Part shown: positions 1 through 6,377 of the stretch, in pieces
How the letters are laid out: each line of letters opens with the position of its first letter
Position numbering within the stretch: position 1 is the first letter of the stretch
Origin: Demequinaceae bacterium
GTDB lineage: Bacteria; Actinomycetota; Actinomycetes; Actinomycetales; Demequinaceae
Reading direction: 5' to 3'
NCBI GenBank assembly: GCA_011524475.1
Contig: WTKG01000037.1
Location: 1-10,945 of the forward strand
DNA length: 10,945 nucleotides
Notes under the pieces: generated by a model
Database searches by the model: none
What the model was told of the DNA's origin: nothing
Seen by the model: the letters and a program-made list of their open reading frames with translations, nothing else
Program-made: the position numbers and the translations under genes

Positions 1-59
1 GAAACGCGCCCAGAGGCGCAGCGATTTTTAATTGCGGTTGAGGTGCGCGAGGCAGCCAA
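1..59 (-). CDS. rpoB: RNA polymerase beta subunit, N-terminal fragment
   Basis: Only the first 19 codons and part of the next are in the window; the gene continues beyond the left edge. The product is the beta subunit of RNA polymerase. Reading from a TTG at 59, the peptide begins (L/M)AASRTSTAIKNR and ends in GRV followed by a TC-starting codon, which matches the start of actinobacterial RpoB (MAASRT..., then ...RVSFAKI). The TTG start is supported by the GGAAGGAC ribosome binding site 6 nt upstream, the same motif used by rplJ, rplK and secE. It lies downstream of rplL, where rpoB is expected. The call rests on a short peptide, motif match and synteny. Confidence 0.85.
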   Translation of the reverse strand, partial: MAASRTSTAIKNRCASGRV

Positions 60-326
60 CAGGGGGTCCTTCCCTACGAATCCACTCGGTGCGGCGCGTT
101 GCTAGCCACGGCTCCACCGGATCCTCGACGCACCCGGAGGCACATACAAGGTAGGCATATGAGGGCAGGACAAATTGGCAACGCAAAAGCCGAGTGTACA
201 CGCAGCCGGCACGTCTGTCCACAGCACATCTTTAGCGATACGTGGAACGCCTCGCGGTCACCTACGCGCAGACATTACCCGGAGGGACAGACACAGAAAA
301 GTCTCGCCTAGAACTTGGGGAAAAGT
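60..326 (-). other. rplL-rpoB intergenic region and rpoB leader
   Basis: Most of the 319-nt gap between rplL and rpoB. It holds the rpoB promoter and an untranslated leader (about 60-186) ending in the GGAAGGAC ribosome binding site. No protein-coding region is convincing here. A 64-codon minus-strand frame starting at 222 begins upstream of the predicted transcription start and reads through rpoB in another frame. Confidence 0.6.
193..221 (-). promoter_or_regulatory. rpoB promoter (sigma-A type)
   Basis: On the minus strand TGGACA (216-221) is followed after exactly 17 nt by TACACT (193-198). The -35 matches TTGACA at 5 of 6 positions and the -10 fits the actinobacterial TAnnnT pattern. It lies downstream of the rplL terminator and upstream of rpoB, so it would give rpoBC its own transcript with a leader of roughly 125 nt. 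The start site is predicted near 186. Confidence 0.6.
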
Positions 327-361
327 GTGGGGGCGGAGCCGCTACGCGACTCCGCCCCCAC
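321..361 (-). terminator. Intrinsic terminator after rplL
   Basis: A perfect 12-bp inverted repeat (327-338 with 350-361) with an 11-nt loop sits 17 nt past the rplL stop codon. On the minus strand it is followed by AC and then four T (321-324). This fits a Rho-independent terminator ending the rplJL transcript just before the separate rpoB promoter. Confidence 0.8.
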
Positions 362-378
362 CAGTAAGCAAAAGAAAA

Positions 379-768
379 CTACTTGAGCGACACGGTCGCG
401 CCAGCGCCCTCGAGTGCTTCCTTTGCCTTCTCGGCATCTTCTTTGTTCGCGCCTTCCAGCACGGGCTTCGGGGCACCGTCCACGAGGGCCTTCGCCTCTC
501 CCAAACCGAGGCTCGTAAGGGCGCGCACCTCCTTAATGACAGCAATCTTCTGCCCGCCGACCTCTTCGAGGATGACGTCGAACTCGTCCTTCTCTGCAGC
601 AGCCTCGCCGCCAGCGTCGCCGCCGGCAGGTGCTGCTACCGCTACAGCGGCCGGGGCAGCTGCAGTGACTTCAAATACCTCTTCGAACTTCTTTACGAAG
701 TCGTTGAGCTCAATAAGCGAGAGCTCCTTAAAAGCATCAATCAGCTCATCAGTGCTGAGCTTTGCCAT
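379..768 (-). CDS. rplL: 50S ribosomal protein L7/L12
   Basis: 129 aa, the usual length. L7/L12 forms the dimers of the ribosomal stalk, is anchored by L10, and recruits and activates the GTPase translation factors. The N-terminal dimerisation part (about 1-35, [16 protein letters not shown]) is followed by an alanine/glycine-rich hinge (about 36-58) and the conserved C-terminal domain (about 60-129, with [24 protein letters not shown] and the [11 protein letters not shown] stretch). The ATG at 768 is preceded by AAAAGGAC with 7 nt spacing. It lies 54 nt after rplJ in the same transcript and ends before an intrinsic terminator. In other bacteria L7/L12 is made in excess over L10 through translational control. 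Confidence 0.98.
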   Translation of the reverse strand: MAKLSTDELIDAFKELSLIELNDFVKKFEEVFEVTAAAPAAVAVAAPAGGDAGGEAAAEKDEFDVILEEVGGQKIAVIKEVRALTSLGLGEAKALVDGAPKPVLEGANKEDAEKAKEALEGAGATVSLK

Positions 769-822
769 GATGGTTGTCCTTTTCTGTTTCCTGCGTGACG
801 CAGATGTTTTCGGTAATGCGAC

Positions 823-1344
823 CTAGGCCGCGGTTTCCTGCTTGGCACGCAGGGCGTCCACGGTGCGAGCAGCCTGAGCCGCTGGCGCTGTGAACATGTA
901 TGCCGCGTTGAACAGCGACGCTTTGAGAGCGCCGGCAGCCTTCGCGAGCAGAACCTCACGCGATTCGAGGCTTGCGAGCTTGGCAATTTCTTCTGAAGAA
1001 ATGAGTGCGCCTTCCATGACGCCTCCCTTGATCACAAGGGACTCATTCTCTTTTCCAAAATTCTTAAAGCCCTTCGCCACTGCCACCGGATCTCCGGTGA
1101 CAAAGGCAATCGCCGTGGGGCCACCGAAGAGAGAATCAAGTCCCTCTACATTGGCCTCAGCGGCGGCACGCTTCACCAGCGTGTTCTTAGCAACGGAATA
1201 CGTTGCCTCACCACGGATTGCGCCACGCAACTCTGCAAGCTGCGGGACGGATAGTCCGCGGTACTCAGTGACGAAAACGGCATTCGAACTACGGAACAGT
1301 TCCGTGAGTTCGGCCACCGCTGCCACCTTGTCAGGCGTCGCCAT
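823..1344 (-). CDS. rplJ: 50S ribosomal protein L10
   Basis: 173 aa. L10 is the base of the ribosomal stalk: it binds 23S rRNA together with L11 and carries L7/L12 dimers on its C-terminal helix. Family features visible are the N-terminal AELTELFRSSNAVFVTEYRGLSV block, SVAKNTLVKRA, and a C-terminal alanine-rich helix ending DALRAKQETAA. The frame is open 12 codons further upstream, but the ATG at 1344 (MATPDKVAAV) is chosen because GGAAGGAC stands 4 nt before it and the length then fits the family. The gene follows a long structured leader containing an L10-leader motif and a terminator-like hairpin, so feedback by the L10-L12 complex is likely. Confidence 0.97.
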   Translation of the reverse strand: MATPDKVAAVAELTELFRSSNAVFVTEYRGLSVPQLAELRGAIRGEATYSVAKNTLVKRAAAEANVEGLDSLFGGPTAIAFVTGDPVAVAKGFKNFGKENESLVIKGGVMEGALISSEEIAKLASLESREVLLAKAAGALKASLFNAAYMFTAPAAQAARTVDALRAKQETAA

Positions 1345-1380
1345 GCTTGTCCTTCCATTGGTGAGACCACCTACCCCCAA

Positions 1381-1406
1381 CAGAAAAGCCCCGCACAGGC
1401 GGGGCT
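1381..1406 (-). terminator. Terminator-like hairpin (possible attenuator) before rplJ
   Basis: A perfect 8-bp stem (1387-1394 with 1399-1406) with a 4-nt loop is followed on the minus strand by TTTCTG, giving four consecutive T with the last stem base. It lies about 42 nt upstream of the rplJ start, inside the leader and after the L10-binding motif, so it is placed to act as an attenuator rather than an operon end. Conditional termination is inferred. Confidence 0.65.
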
Positions 1407-1409
1407 GGC

Positions 1410-1472
1410 ATGGCCGACATACCGGCCATCTACCTCACGCCGAGAACACAAAGGGCGGCGCATAGGCCGCCC
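1410..1472 (-). other. Two further hairpins in the rplJ leader
   Basis: Two perfect 7-bp stems: 1410-1416 with 1423-1429 (6-nt loop), and 1453-1459 with 1466-1472 (6-nt loop). On the minus strand the second is followed by TTTGTGTTC, so it could also slow or terminate RNA polymerase. A 5-bp hairpin (1480-1484 with 1490-1494) precedes them. Their role is unknown. Confidence 0.5.
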
Positions 1473-1493
1473 ATGGTTCACAGCACGAAGCTG

Positions 1494-1590
1494 TCAGTCT
1501 CACCTGCGCTGGCCTCCGCTGCTGCGGGACTTCGGTCTGGTCAAGCAATCCATACGGATCACCATCCCAGTCGACCGGCGGTCTTGGGCG
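1494..1590 (-). promoter_or_regulatory. L10 leader (autoregulatory mRNA element)
   Basis: The minus strand between the predicted rplJL transcription start and rplJ carries the sequence style of the L10 leader family: an AAGACCGCCGGTC segment at the 5' side (1573-1585) and CCGCAGCAGCGG followed by GCGCAGGTGAGAC at the 3' side (about 1497-1527). In the family this RNA binds the L10-(L12)4 complex and represses rplJL. The boundaries are approximate because I could not run a covariance model. Confidence 0.7.
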
Positions 1591-1596
1591 AAATGA

Positions 1597-1625
1597 ATAG
1601 TACGGGCGAGAAGGTGGAGGCGCAA
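1597..1625 (-). promoter_or_regulatory. Candidate rplJL promoter
   Basis: TTGCGC (1620-1625) and TACTAT (1597-1602) are separated by exactly 17 nt on the minus strand. The predicted start near 1590 coincides with the 5' end of the L10 leader. It lies after the hairpin that follows rplA, so rplJL could be transcribed separately from rplKA. Both hexamers match consensus at 4 of 6 positions. Confidence 0.5.
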
Positions 1626-1670
1626 GTTAGGGACCGGAACAAAGGCCCCAGGCACGCACCTAGAGACACG

Positions 1671-1703
1671 TCACGCGGGGCCGGAAACCCCGGCCCCGCG
1701 TGA
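1671..1703 (-). terminator. Strong hairpin after rplA (T-less terminator)
   Basis: A perfect 14-bp, G+C-rich inverted repeat (1671-1684 with 1690-1703) with a 5-nt loop starts 9 nt after the rplA stop. No T-run follows on the minus strand, so it is either an actinobacterial T-less terminator or an RNA-stabilising 3' hairpin. It separates rplKA from rplJL. Confidence 0.6.
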
Positions 1704-1712
1704 GTTCCACTA

Positions 1713-2414
1713 CTAGTTCGCGGTGAATTCCGCTGCGGTGTCTACCAAGATCCCCGGACCGGTGGTCGAGGAAATGGAACACTTGAGAATGTACGTACCC
1801 TTCGAGGAGGAGGGCTTCACTCGCTCTACCTCATCCACCACGGTGTGAAGGTTCTCCAGTAATTTGGCATCGCCGAACGAGGCCTTCCCAATAACGGTGT
1901 GCAAGTTCGAGTGCTTGTCTACTCGGAATTCGATCTTTCCGCCCTTGATGTCTGACACGGCCTTTGCAACGTCCATCGTCACGGTGCCGGTCTTCGGGTT
2001 GGGCATAAGCCCCCGAGGGCCGAGCACTTTACCGAGCCGACCCACCTTTCCCATCAGGTCGGGGGTTGCCACCACCGCGTCAAAGTCCGAGCGGCCGCCC
2101 TGGACTTCTTCAATGAGTTCATCCCCACCCACGATGTCCGCACCGGCGGCTTTGGCCGCTTCTGCCTTGTCTGCGTTGGCAAAGACCAGGACCCGAGAAG
2201 TCTTGCCAGTTCCGTGGGGAAGAATCACTGTCGAGCGGACTGCTTGATCCGCCTGACGAGGGTCAACGCCTAACTTGAACACCACATCAATGGTGGCGTC
2301 ATGTTTCGTTGACGACGTCTTCTGAGCGAGGCGGACTGCCTCAATAGGGGTGTAGGCCTGGTTCCGGTCCACAAGCTTCTCTGCGTCGCGGTAGGCCTTG
2401 CTGCGCTTAGTCAT
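1713..2414 (-). CDS. rplA: 50S ribosomal protein L1
   Basis: 233 aa, the normal length. L1 forms the mobile stalk of the large subunit that helps move deacylated tRNA out of the E site; in many bacteria it also represses its own operon by binding the rplKA mRNA. The family signature [14 protein letters not shown] is present, and the protein opens with [16 protein letters not shown]. The frame continues 57 codons upstream into the rplK region, but the ATG at 2414 fits homologue starts. Its ribosome binding site is poor: only purine-rich AGAAAGAGAAG precedes it, unlike most of its neighbours. It lies 59 nt downstream of rplK. Confidence 0.97.
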   Translation of the reverse strand: MTKRSKAYRDAEKLVDRNQAYTPIEAVRLAQKTSSTKHDATIDVVFKLGVDPRQADQAVRSTVILPHGTGKTSRVLVFANADKAEAAKAAGADIVGGDELIEEVQGGRSDFDAVVATPDLMGKVGRLGKVLGPRGLMPNPKTGTVTMDVAKAVSDIKGGKIEFRVDKHSNLHTVIGKASFGDAKLLENLHTVVDEVERVKPSSSKGTYILKCSISSTTGPGILVDTAAEFTAN

Positions 2415-2473
2415 CTGCTTCTCTTTCTGTGCAGTCGTGGTGCGGGCCAGCGCGACCCTCCCACTAGGTGTAT

Positions 2474-2902
2474 TTACTGAACGGTAATTCCCATCGACCG
2501 GGCGGTGCCGGCAATGATTTTTGCTGCTGCGTCGATATCGTTGGCGTTGAGGTCTTTCATCTTCATCTCGGCAATTTCGCGACACTGAGCATCGGTGATG
2601 GAACCCACCTTGTCCGTGTGCGGAACGCCAGAACCCTTCTTCACACCGGCAGCCTTCTTGATCAGGTCTGCAGCCGGAGGGGTCTTAGTGATGAAGTCGA
2701 AAGAACGGTCTTCGTACACCGTGATCTCGACGGGAATGATGTTGCCACGTTGGGACTCTGTCGCAGCGTTGTACGCCTTACAGAAGTCCATGATGTTGAC
2801 GCCATGCTGACCAAGTGCAGGGCCAACCGGAGGCGCGGGGTTCGCGGCTCCAGCCTGGATCTGCAGCTTGATAAAGCCGACGGCCTTCTTCTTGGGTGCC
2901 AT
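2474..2902 (-). CDS. rplK: 50S ribosomal protein L11
   Basis: 142 aa, typical for the family. L11 binds the GTPase-associated region of 23S rRNA next to the L10/L12 stalk and is needed for RelA-dependent stringent response and for thiopeptide action in other bacteria. Visible are the proline-rich N-terminal domain ([24 protein letters not shown]) and the C-terminal RNA-binding signature [25 protein letters not shown]. The frame is open from an ATG at 2941, but the ATG at 2902 ([10 protein letters not shown]) is chosen because AAAAGGAC lies 4 nt before it and homologues start there. It follows nusG by 48 nt and precedes rplA by 59 nt, in one transcript. Confidence 0.98.
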   Translation of the reverse strand: MAPKKKAVGFIKLQIQAGAANPAPPVGPALGQHGVNIMDFCKAYNAATESQRGNIIPVEITVYEDRSFDFITKTPPAADLIKKAAGVKKGSGVPHTDKVGSITDAQCREIAEMKMKDLNANDIDAAAKIIAGTARSMGITVQ

Positions 2903-2924
2903 GGGGGTCCTTTTCTTTCTGGTA

Positions 2925-2938
2925 GCGACGCGAGTCGC
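2925..2938 (-). other. Small stem-loop in the nusG-rplK gap
   Basis: A 5-bp perfect stem (2925-2929 with 2934-2938) with a 4-nt loop lies about 22 nt upstream of the rplK start. In several bacteria L1 represses rplKA from an RNA site just upstream of rplK, so this is a possible location, but I cannot show the L1-binding consensus here. Confidence 0.25.
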
Positions 2939-2950
2939 CATCCTTTCGTT

Positions 2951-3754
2951 CTAGCTCAGCTTCTGAACCTGGTGGAACGAAAGCTCGACCGGAGTTTCCC
3001 GGCCAAAGATTGATACGAGTACGTGGAGTTTCTGGGACTCCACACTGATTTCCGAGATGGTGCCCGGAAGAGTCGCGAACGGTCCATCAATAACTGTGAT
3101 GGATTCACCGACTTCGTAATCTACGTCGATAATCTTCGCAGGTGTCTGAGCAGCGGGAGTCTCCTCGCGCGTGGACTCGCTTACCTCCGGCGCAAGCATC
3201 GAGTAGACCTCATCAATGGTCAGCGGAATGGGCTGGTGTGACTGGCCCACAAACCCGGTCACGCCAGGAGTGTTACGCACTGCTCCCCACGACTCATCCG
3301 TAAGGTCCATCCGCACCAACACATACCCGGGGATACGCACCCGAGTGACCGTACGTTTTTGGCCGCCACGTACCTCTGTGACCTGCTCGGTTGGAACTTC
3401 CACCTGAAAGATGTAGTCCTCCATGTGGAGTGACTCCGTGCGGTGTTCAATCGCCTGCTTCACGCGCTTTTCATGTCCAGAATACGAGTGCACGACGTAC
3501 CACTCGCCAAACTGCGCCCGCAGCCCTGCCTTAAATTCTTCGACCGGGTCTTCAACGGACGCCTCCGCTTCCACAACAGCCTCTTCCTCAGAAGCGGAGT
3601 CGCCCGCGGCGTCATCCGTTTCTGTCACGGGTGCGGCTGGCTCCACGGGTGCAGACTCCACCACCATGGCGTCGTCTGCTTCGCCGGTCACCTGCGTTGC
3701 AGCGCTGTCTACTTCTTCGATTTCTTGATCTGTCACGTCTTCTCCCACACTCAT
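2951..3754 (-). CDS. nusG: Transcription termination/antitermination factor NusG
   Basis: 267 aa. NusG binds RNA polymerase through its NGN domain and contacts Rho or ribosomal protein S10 through its KOW domain, coupling transcription with termination or translation. The NGN domain runs from about residue 83 ([16 protein letters not shown]) through PGYVLVRMD and [12 protein letters not shown] (to about 170). The KOW domain is about 212-267 ([22 protein letters not shown]). Residues 1-80 are an extra acidic stretch rich in Ala, Glu, Val and Asp with no known fold; such extensions are common in actinobacterial NusG. The ATG at 3754 starts 6 nt after the secE stop. A GGTGG inside the secE end is the only Shine-Dalgarno-like sequence, so translation may be coupled to secE. 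Confidence 0.97.
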   Translation of the reverse strand: MSVGEDVTDQEIEEVDSAATQVTGEADDAMVVESAPVEPAAPVTETDDAAGDSASEEEAVVEAEASVEDPVEEFKAGLRAQFGEWYVVHSYSGHEKRVKQAIEHRTESLHMEDYIFQVEVPTEQVTEVRGGQKRTVTRVRIPGYVLVRMDLTDESWGAVRNTPGVTGFVGQSHQPIPLTIDEVYSMLAPEVSESTREETPAAQTPAKIIDVDYEVGESITVIDGPFATLPGTISEISVESQKLHVLVSIFGRETPVELSFHQVQKLS

Positions 3755-3760
3755 GCGGCG

Positions 3761-4018
3761 TTAGCCACCAAAAACCCAGGCCGCGCCCCTGCTGAACGCG
3801 TAATCAAAAGCAAATATGAGCGCCATCATGATCGCCACAAAAACCAGCACAATGATGGTGTACCGCACTACCTCATCGCGGGATGGCGTCACCACCCGGC
3901 GCATCTCGGCAACTACCTGGCGCACAAACAGCGCGAGGCGTGAGAACGGATTGGCGCCCGCCTTCTCGTGACGGGGGTCTTTCTCTCCCGCGTCAGCCAC
4001 TACTGATTCGCTCACCAT
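3761..4018 (-). CDS. secE: Preprotein translocase subunit SecE
   Basis: 85 aa, the short single-span form typical of actinobacteria. SecE clamps the SecY channel in the membrane as part of SecYEG. The amphipathic region (about 24-45, NPFSRLALFVRQVVAEMRRVVTPS, with the conserved R-x-V-x-x-P pattern) precedes one membrane helix (about 53-74, YTIIVLVFVAIMMALIFAFDYA). The first 20 residues are a polar, charged tail. The ATG at 4018 has AAAAGGAC 2 nt upstream, a tight spacing; the next codon is GTG and could also serve. It lies between tRNA-Trp and nusG, the normal actinobacterial order. Confidence 0.97.
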   Translation of the reverse strand: MVSESVVADAGEKDPRHEKAGANPFSRLALFVRQVVAEMRRVVTPSRDEVVRYTIIVLVFVAIMMALIFAFDYAFSRGAAWVFGG

Positions 4019-4041
4019 GAGTCCTTTTCATCTCGGGTGCG

Positions 4042-4060
4042 GACACGGAAGATCCGTGTC
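4042..4060 (-). other. Perfect hairpin between tRNA-Trp and secE
   Basis: An 8-bp perfect inverted repeat (4042-4049 with 4053-4060) with a 3-nt loop starts 4 bases past the mature tRNA 3' end. No T-run follows on the minus strand. It could guide 3' processing of the tRNA, protect the secE mRNA 5' end, or weakly attenuate the operon. Confidence 0.5.
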
Positions 4061-4063
4061 ACG

Positions 4064-4136
4064 CAGGGCAGGAGGGACTCGAACCCCCAACCGTCGGTTT
4101 TGGAGACCGATGCGCTACCAATTGCGCCACTGCCCT
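4064..4136 (-). tRNA. trpT: tRNA-Trp (CCA anticodon)
   Basis: The minus strand folds into a complete 73-nt cloverleaf. The acceptor stem is AGGGCAG with CTGCCCT and a G discriminator. The D-arm region is GCGCAATTGGTAGCGC, the anticodon loop CTCCAAA with CCA as anticodon, and the T-arm GGGGGTTCGAGTCCCTC. No 3' CCA is encoded, so it must be added after processing. It lies upstream of secE, the usual actinobacterial arrangement, and probably shares a precursor transcript with it. Confidence 0.97.
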
Positions 4137-4203
4137 TCGGGGGGTTGGTTCCCCGTCTTGACGACAACTCACGTCTTCTGCACGCAGGCGCGCAAAATCA
4201 TGA

Positions 4204-4216
4204 CGATTGTCAATCG
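4204..4216. repeat. Short inverted repeat in the divergent gap
   Basis: CGATTG-T-CAATCG is a perfect 6-bp inverted repeat with a 1-nt centre. It lies in the 181-nt gap between the minus-strand tRNA-Trp gene and the plus-strand aminotransferase, just downstream of the predicted tRNA-Trp start site. It contains a TTGACA on the minus strand but I see no matching -10 at 16-18 nt. An operator role is possible. Confidence 0.3.
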
Positions 4217-4226
4217 CCAAACGGCA

Positions 4227-4255
4227 AGTGTACGGGACAACGTCGCACGCGTCTA
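4227..4255 (-). promoter_or_regulatory. Candidate promoter for tRNA-Trp/secE/nusG
   Basis: TAGACG (4250-4255) and TACACT (4227-4232) are separated by exactly 17 nt on the minus strand. The -10 hexamer and the spacing are the same as in the predicted rpoB promoter. The predicted start near 4220 leaves about 84 nt of 5' leader before the tRNA. Confidence 0.45.
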
Positions 4256-4305
4256 ACGACGTAGGTGCGACCGCGAGGCAGCCTCATAGAGGCACTGAGC
4301 AATGC

Positions 4306-4317
4306 CACAATGGATAG
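4306..4317 (+). promoter_or_regulatory. -10 box for a leaderless aminotransferase mRNA
   Basis: CACAAT (4306-4311) is followed by 6 nt and then the ATG. There is no Shine-Dalgarno in the preceding 20 nt, and an in-frame TAG (4315-4317) stands directly before the ATG, which rules out a start further upstream. The arrangement fits transcription starting at the A of the ATG. No clear -35 is visible. Confidence 0.45.
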
Positions 4318-5523
4318 ATGACCACTCCTCGTACTCGCGTCTCTACACGGTTGGGCGGCATCGCCCCCTCCGCGACCTTGTCCGTGACTGCCAAAGCAAA
4401 AGAACTTCGCGCAGCAGGCGCACCGGTGATCGGCTTCGGTGCAGGAGAACCTGACTTCCCCACTCCGGGCCACATTGTGGAAGCAGCCATCGCCGCCGCG
4501 CGTGAACCCACCAACCACCGCTACACGCCAGCCGCTGGCCTCCCCGAATTGCGCGAAGCGATCGCGACCGTGACCACCCGTAATTCTGGCTATTCCATTA
4601 ACGCAGGCAACACCTTGGTAACCAATGGGGGAAAACAGGCTGTCTTCCAGGCCTTCGCTTCACTACTAGACCCAGGCGACGAAGTGCTGTTGCCGACGCC
4701 GTACTGGACCACCTATCCCGAAGCAATAGCGCTCGCCGGCGGCACCACCGTAGAAGTTTTTGCGGGGCCTGAGGCGAACTACCTCGTCACCCCAGAACAA
4801 CTGGAGGCACATCGCACAGAACGCACCAAGGCGGTGTTGCTGTGCTCTCCCTCCAACCCCACCGGGGCGGTGTACTCCCCGGAACAGACCCGTGCCATCG
4901 GCGAGTGGGCACTCGACAAAGGCCTGTGGGTTATCACGGACGAAATTTACGAACACCTCACCTACGACGACGCTGAATTCACTCCCCTTTTGCGCGTCGT
5001 GCCTGACCTCGCCGACCAGGCAATCGTGGTGAACGGGGTAGCAAAAACCTTCGCCATGACTGGCTGGCGCGTGGGATGGATGACGGGGCCTACAGACGTC
5101 ATCAAAGCCGCCACGAATTTCCAAGGCCACCTCACCAGCAATGTTTCAAACGTGGCACAGCGCGCAGCCCTTGCCGCTCTCGAAGGGCCCATGGACGAGG
5201 TGCATCGCATGCGGGAAGCCTTTGACCGCCGCCGCACCACCATGGTGAGCATGCTTAACGACATCGAGGGAATCACCTGCCCCACCCCGCGCGGCGCCTT
5301 CTACGCCTACCCCTCAGTCGAAGGGCTGCTGGGGCGGTCCATTCGGGGGCGCACAGCCTCTACGTCTGCAGAGCTTGCACAAATAATTCTCGAAGAGGCA
5401 GAGGTGGCCATCGTTCCCGGGGAGGCTTTTGGCCCGTCTGGTTATGCCCGCCTTAGCTATGCCTTAAGCGACAACGACTTGAAAGAAGGGCTTGGCCGTA
5501 TTCAGGCACTGGTGACGGAGTAG
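4318..5523 (+). CDS. Pyridoxal-phosphate aminotransferase, AspC-like
   Basis: 401 aa. A cytosolic fold-type I, class I aminotransferase; the best guess is an aspartate (or broad/aromatic amino acid) transaminase that moves amino groups to 2-oxoglutarate. Visible motifs are the N-terminal [29 protein letters not shown] with N180, TDEIYEH with D208 (binds the cofactor ring nitrogen) and Y211, and [13 protein letters not shown] with K243 as the PLP Schiff-base lysine and R251 as a phosphate contact. The C-terminal YARLSYA holds the likely carboxylate-binding arginine. All key residues are present and the length is normal. In many Micrococcales such a gene faces secE. The exporter ATPase starts 2 nt after the stop, so they share a transcript. 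Substrate is not assignable from sequence alone. Confidence 0.92.
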   Translation: MTTPRTRVSTRLGGIAPSATLSVTAKAKELRAAGAPVIGFGAGEPDFPTPGHIVEAAIAAAREPTNHRYTPAAGLPELREAIATVTTRNSGYSINAGNTLVTNGGKQAVFQAFASLLDPGDEVLLPTPYWTTYPEAIALAGGTTVEVFAGPEANYLVTPEQLEAHRTERTKAVLLCSPSNPTGAVYSPEQTRAIGEWALDKGLWVITDEIYEHLTYDDAEFTPLLRVVPDLADQAIVVNGVAKTFAMTGWRVGWMTGPTDVIKAATNFQGHLTSNVSNVAQRAALAALEGPMDEVHRMREAFDRRRTTMVSMLNDIEGITCPTPRGAFYAYPSVEGLLGRSIRGRTASTSAELAQIILEEAEVAIVPGEAFGPSGYARLSYALSDNDLKEGLGRIQALVTE

Positions 5524-5525
5524 AC

Positions 5526-6377
5526 ATGGGCAATGCGATCGAAGTAGCAGAACTCGTGAAGACGTATGGCGAATTACATGCCGTCAACGGACTGGACCTC
5601 GAGATAGAGGAGGGTCACATCTTTGCCCTGCTCGGTCCCAACGGTGCAGGCAAGTCCACCACGGTGGAAATCCTCGAAGGCTTTCGTAAACGGACATCTG
5701 GACACGTGTCAGTGCTCGGGGCCGACCCAGAAAAAGCGGGCCGGGCATGGCGAGAAAAATTGGGAATCGTGTTGCAATCCACTGCAGTGTCCTCGTTGCT
5801 GACTGTGCGTGAATCCGTCACCCATATGGCACATCTGTACCCCCACCCACGTGAGGTGGACGAGGTCATTGACGCCGTGGGCCTCACCGAAAAGGCTGAC
5901 GCAAAAGCAATGTCAATGTCTGGCGGTCAACAACGTCGCCTAGAGGTTGCCCTTGCCGTGGTGGGGCGCCCGGAACTCGTTTTTCTTGACGAGCCCACTA
6001 CCGGTTTCGACCCTGATGTGCGGCGGGCGTTTTGGAAACTCATCAGGTCCATCAAAGACGACGGTTCCACCATTGTGCTGACCACCCACTATTTGGATGA
6101 GGCTGACTACTTGGCTGACAAAGTAGCCATCATTGCCCAGGGAGCTAAGGTCGCAGAGGACACTCCTGCGGGGTTACGCGGTCGCGCCGGAGAGGCGGTC
6201 GTGAGGTGGCGGGATGCTTCCGGTGCACACGAAAAACGCACCACCACCCCCACCGCGTTCGCACGCACTCTCTTGGCGAAACATAAGGGAGAGGTGCCGG
6301 ACCTGGAAATCAGCCGGCCATCGCTCGAGGACGTGTACCTCGACCTCACTGACCTGCGTACCGAGGAGGACTCATGA
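5526..6377 (+). CDS. ABC transporter ATP-binding protein, DrrA type
   Basis: 283 aa. The ATPase of an ABC-2 type exporter (drug, antibiotic or lipid efflux family). In order: Walker A GPNGAGKST (37-45), Q-loop Q84, signature MSGGQQRR (131-138), Walker B LVFLDEP (151-157) with catalytic E156, D-loop GFD, and switch H188 in LTTHYLDEADYL. A C-terminal region of about 70 residues beyond the core (ending SLEDVYLDLT) is typical of DrrA/YvfR-like ATPases. The ATG is 2 nt after the aminotransferase stop and has GGAG upstream inside that gene. The last codons overlap the permease start by 4 nt, which points to coupled translation and a one-ATPase, one-permease complex. The cargo is unknown. Confidence 0.95.
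   Translation: MGNAIEVAELVKTYGELHAVNGLDLEIEEGHIFALLGPNGAGKSTTVEILEGFRKRTSGHVSVLGADPEKAGRAWREKLGIVLQSTAVSSLLTVRESVTHMAHLYPHPREVDEVIDAVGLTEKADAKAMSMSGGQQRRLEVALAVVGRPELVFLDEPTTGFDPDVRRAFWKLIRSIKDDGSTIVLTTHYLDEADYLADKVAIIAQGAKVAEDTPAGLRGRAGEAVVRWRDASGAHEKRTTTPTAFARTLLAKHKGEVPDLEISRPSLEDVYLDLTDLRTEEDS

Noticed and set aside
5..29. Small hairpin followed by TTTTT on the plus strand, possible terminator
   Set aside because: It has only a 5-bp stem separated from the T-run by 5 nt, and it lies inside the rpoB coding start with no plus-strand gene before it.
28..222. 64-codon minus-strand frame in the rpoB leader, possible leader peptide
   Set aside because: It starts upstream of the predicted transcription start, has no ribosome binding site, and overlaps rpoB in another frame.
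175..798. 207-codon plus-strand open frame opposite rplL
   Set aside because: It is antisense to the certain rplL gene and runs through the terminator and rpoB promoter. Its composition is what a mirrored high-GC gene gives.
890..1465. 191-codon plus-strand frame opposite rplJ
   Set aside because: It is the complement shadow of rplJ and its leader.
1410..1703. 97-codon plus-strand frame across the rplJ leader
   Set aside because: It is antisense to structured RNA elements, with no ribosome binding site and no recognisable family.
3443..3943. 166-codon plus-strand frame opposite nusG and secE
   Set aside because: It is antisense to two well-supported genes and has no family features of its own.
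4158..4186. TTGACG on the plus strand as an aminotransferase -35
   Set aside because: No TAnnnT-like hexamer lies 16-19 nt downstream, and it is over 150 nt from the start codon.
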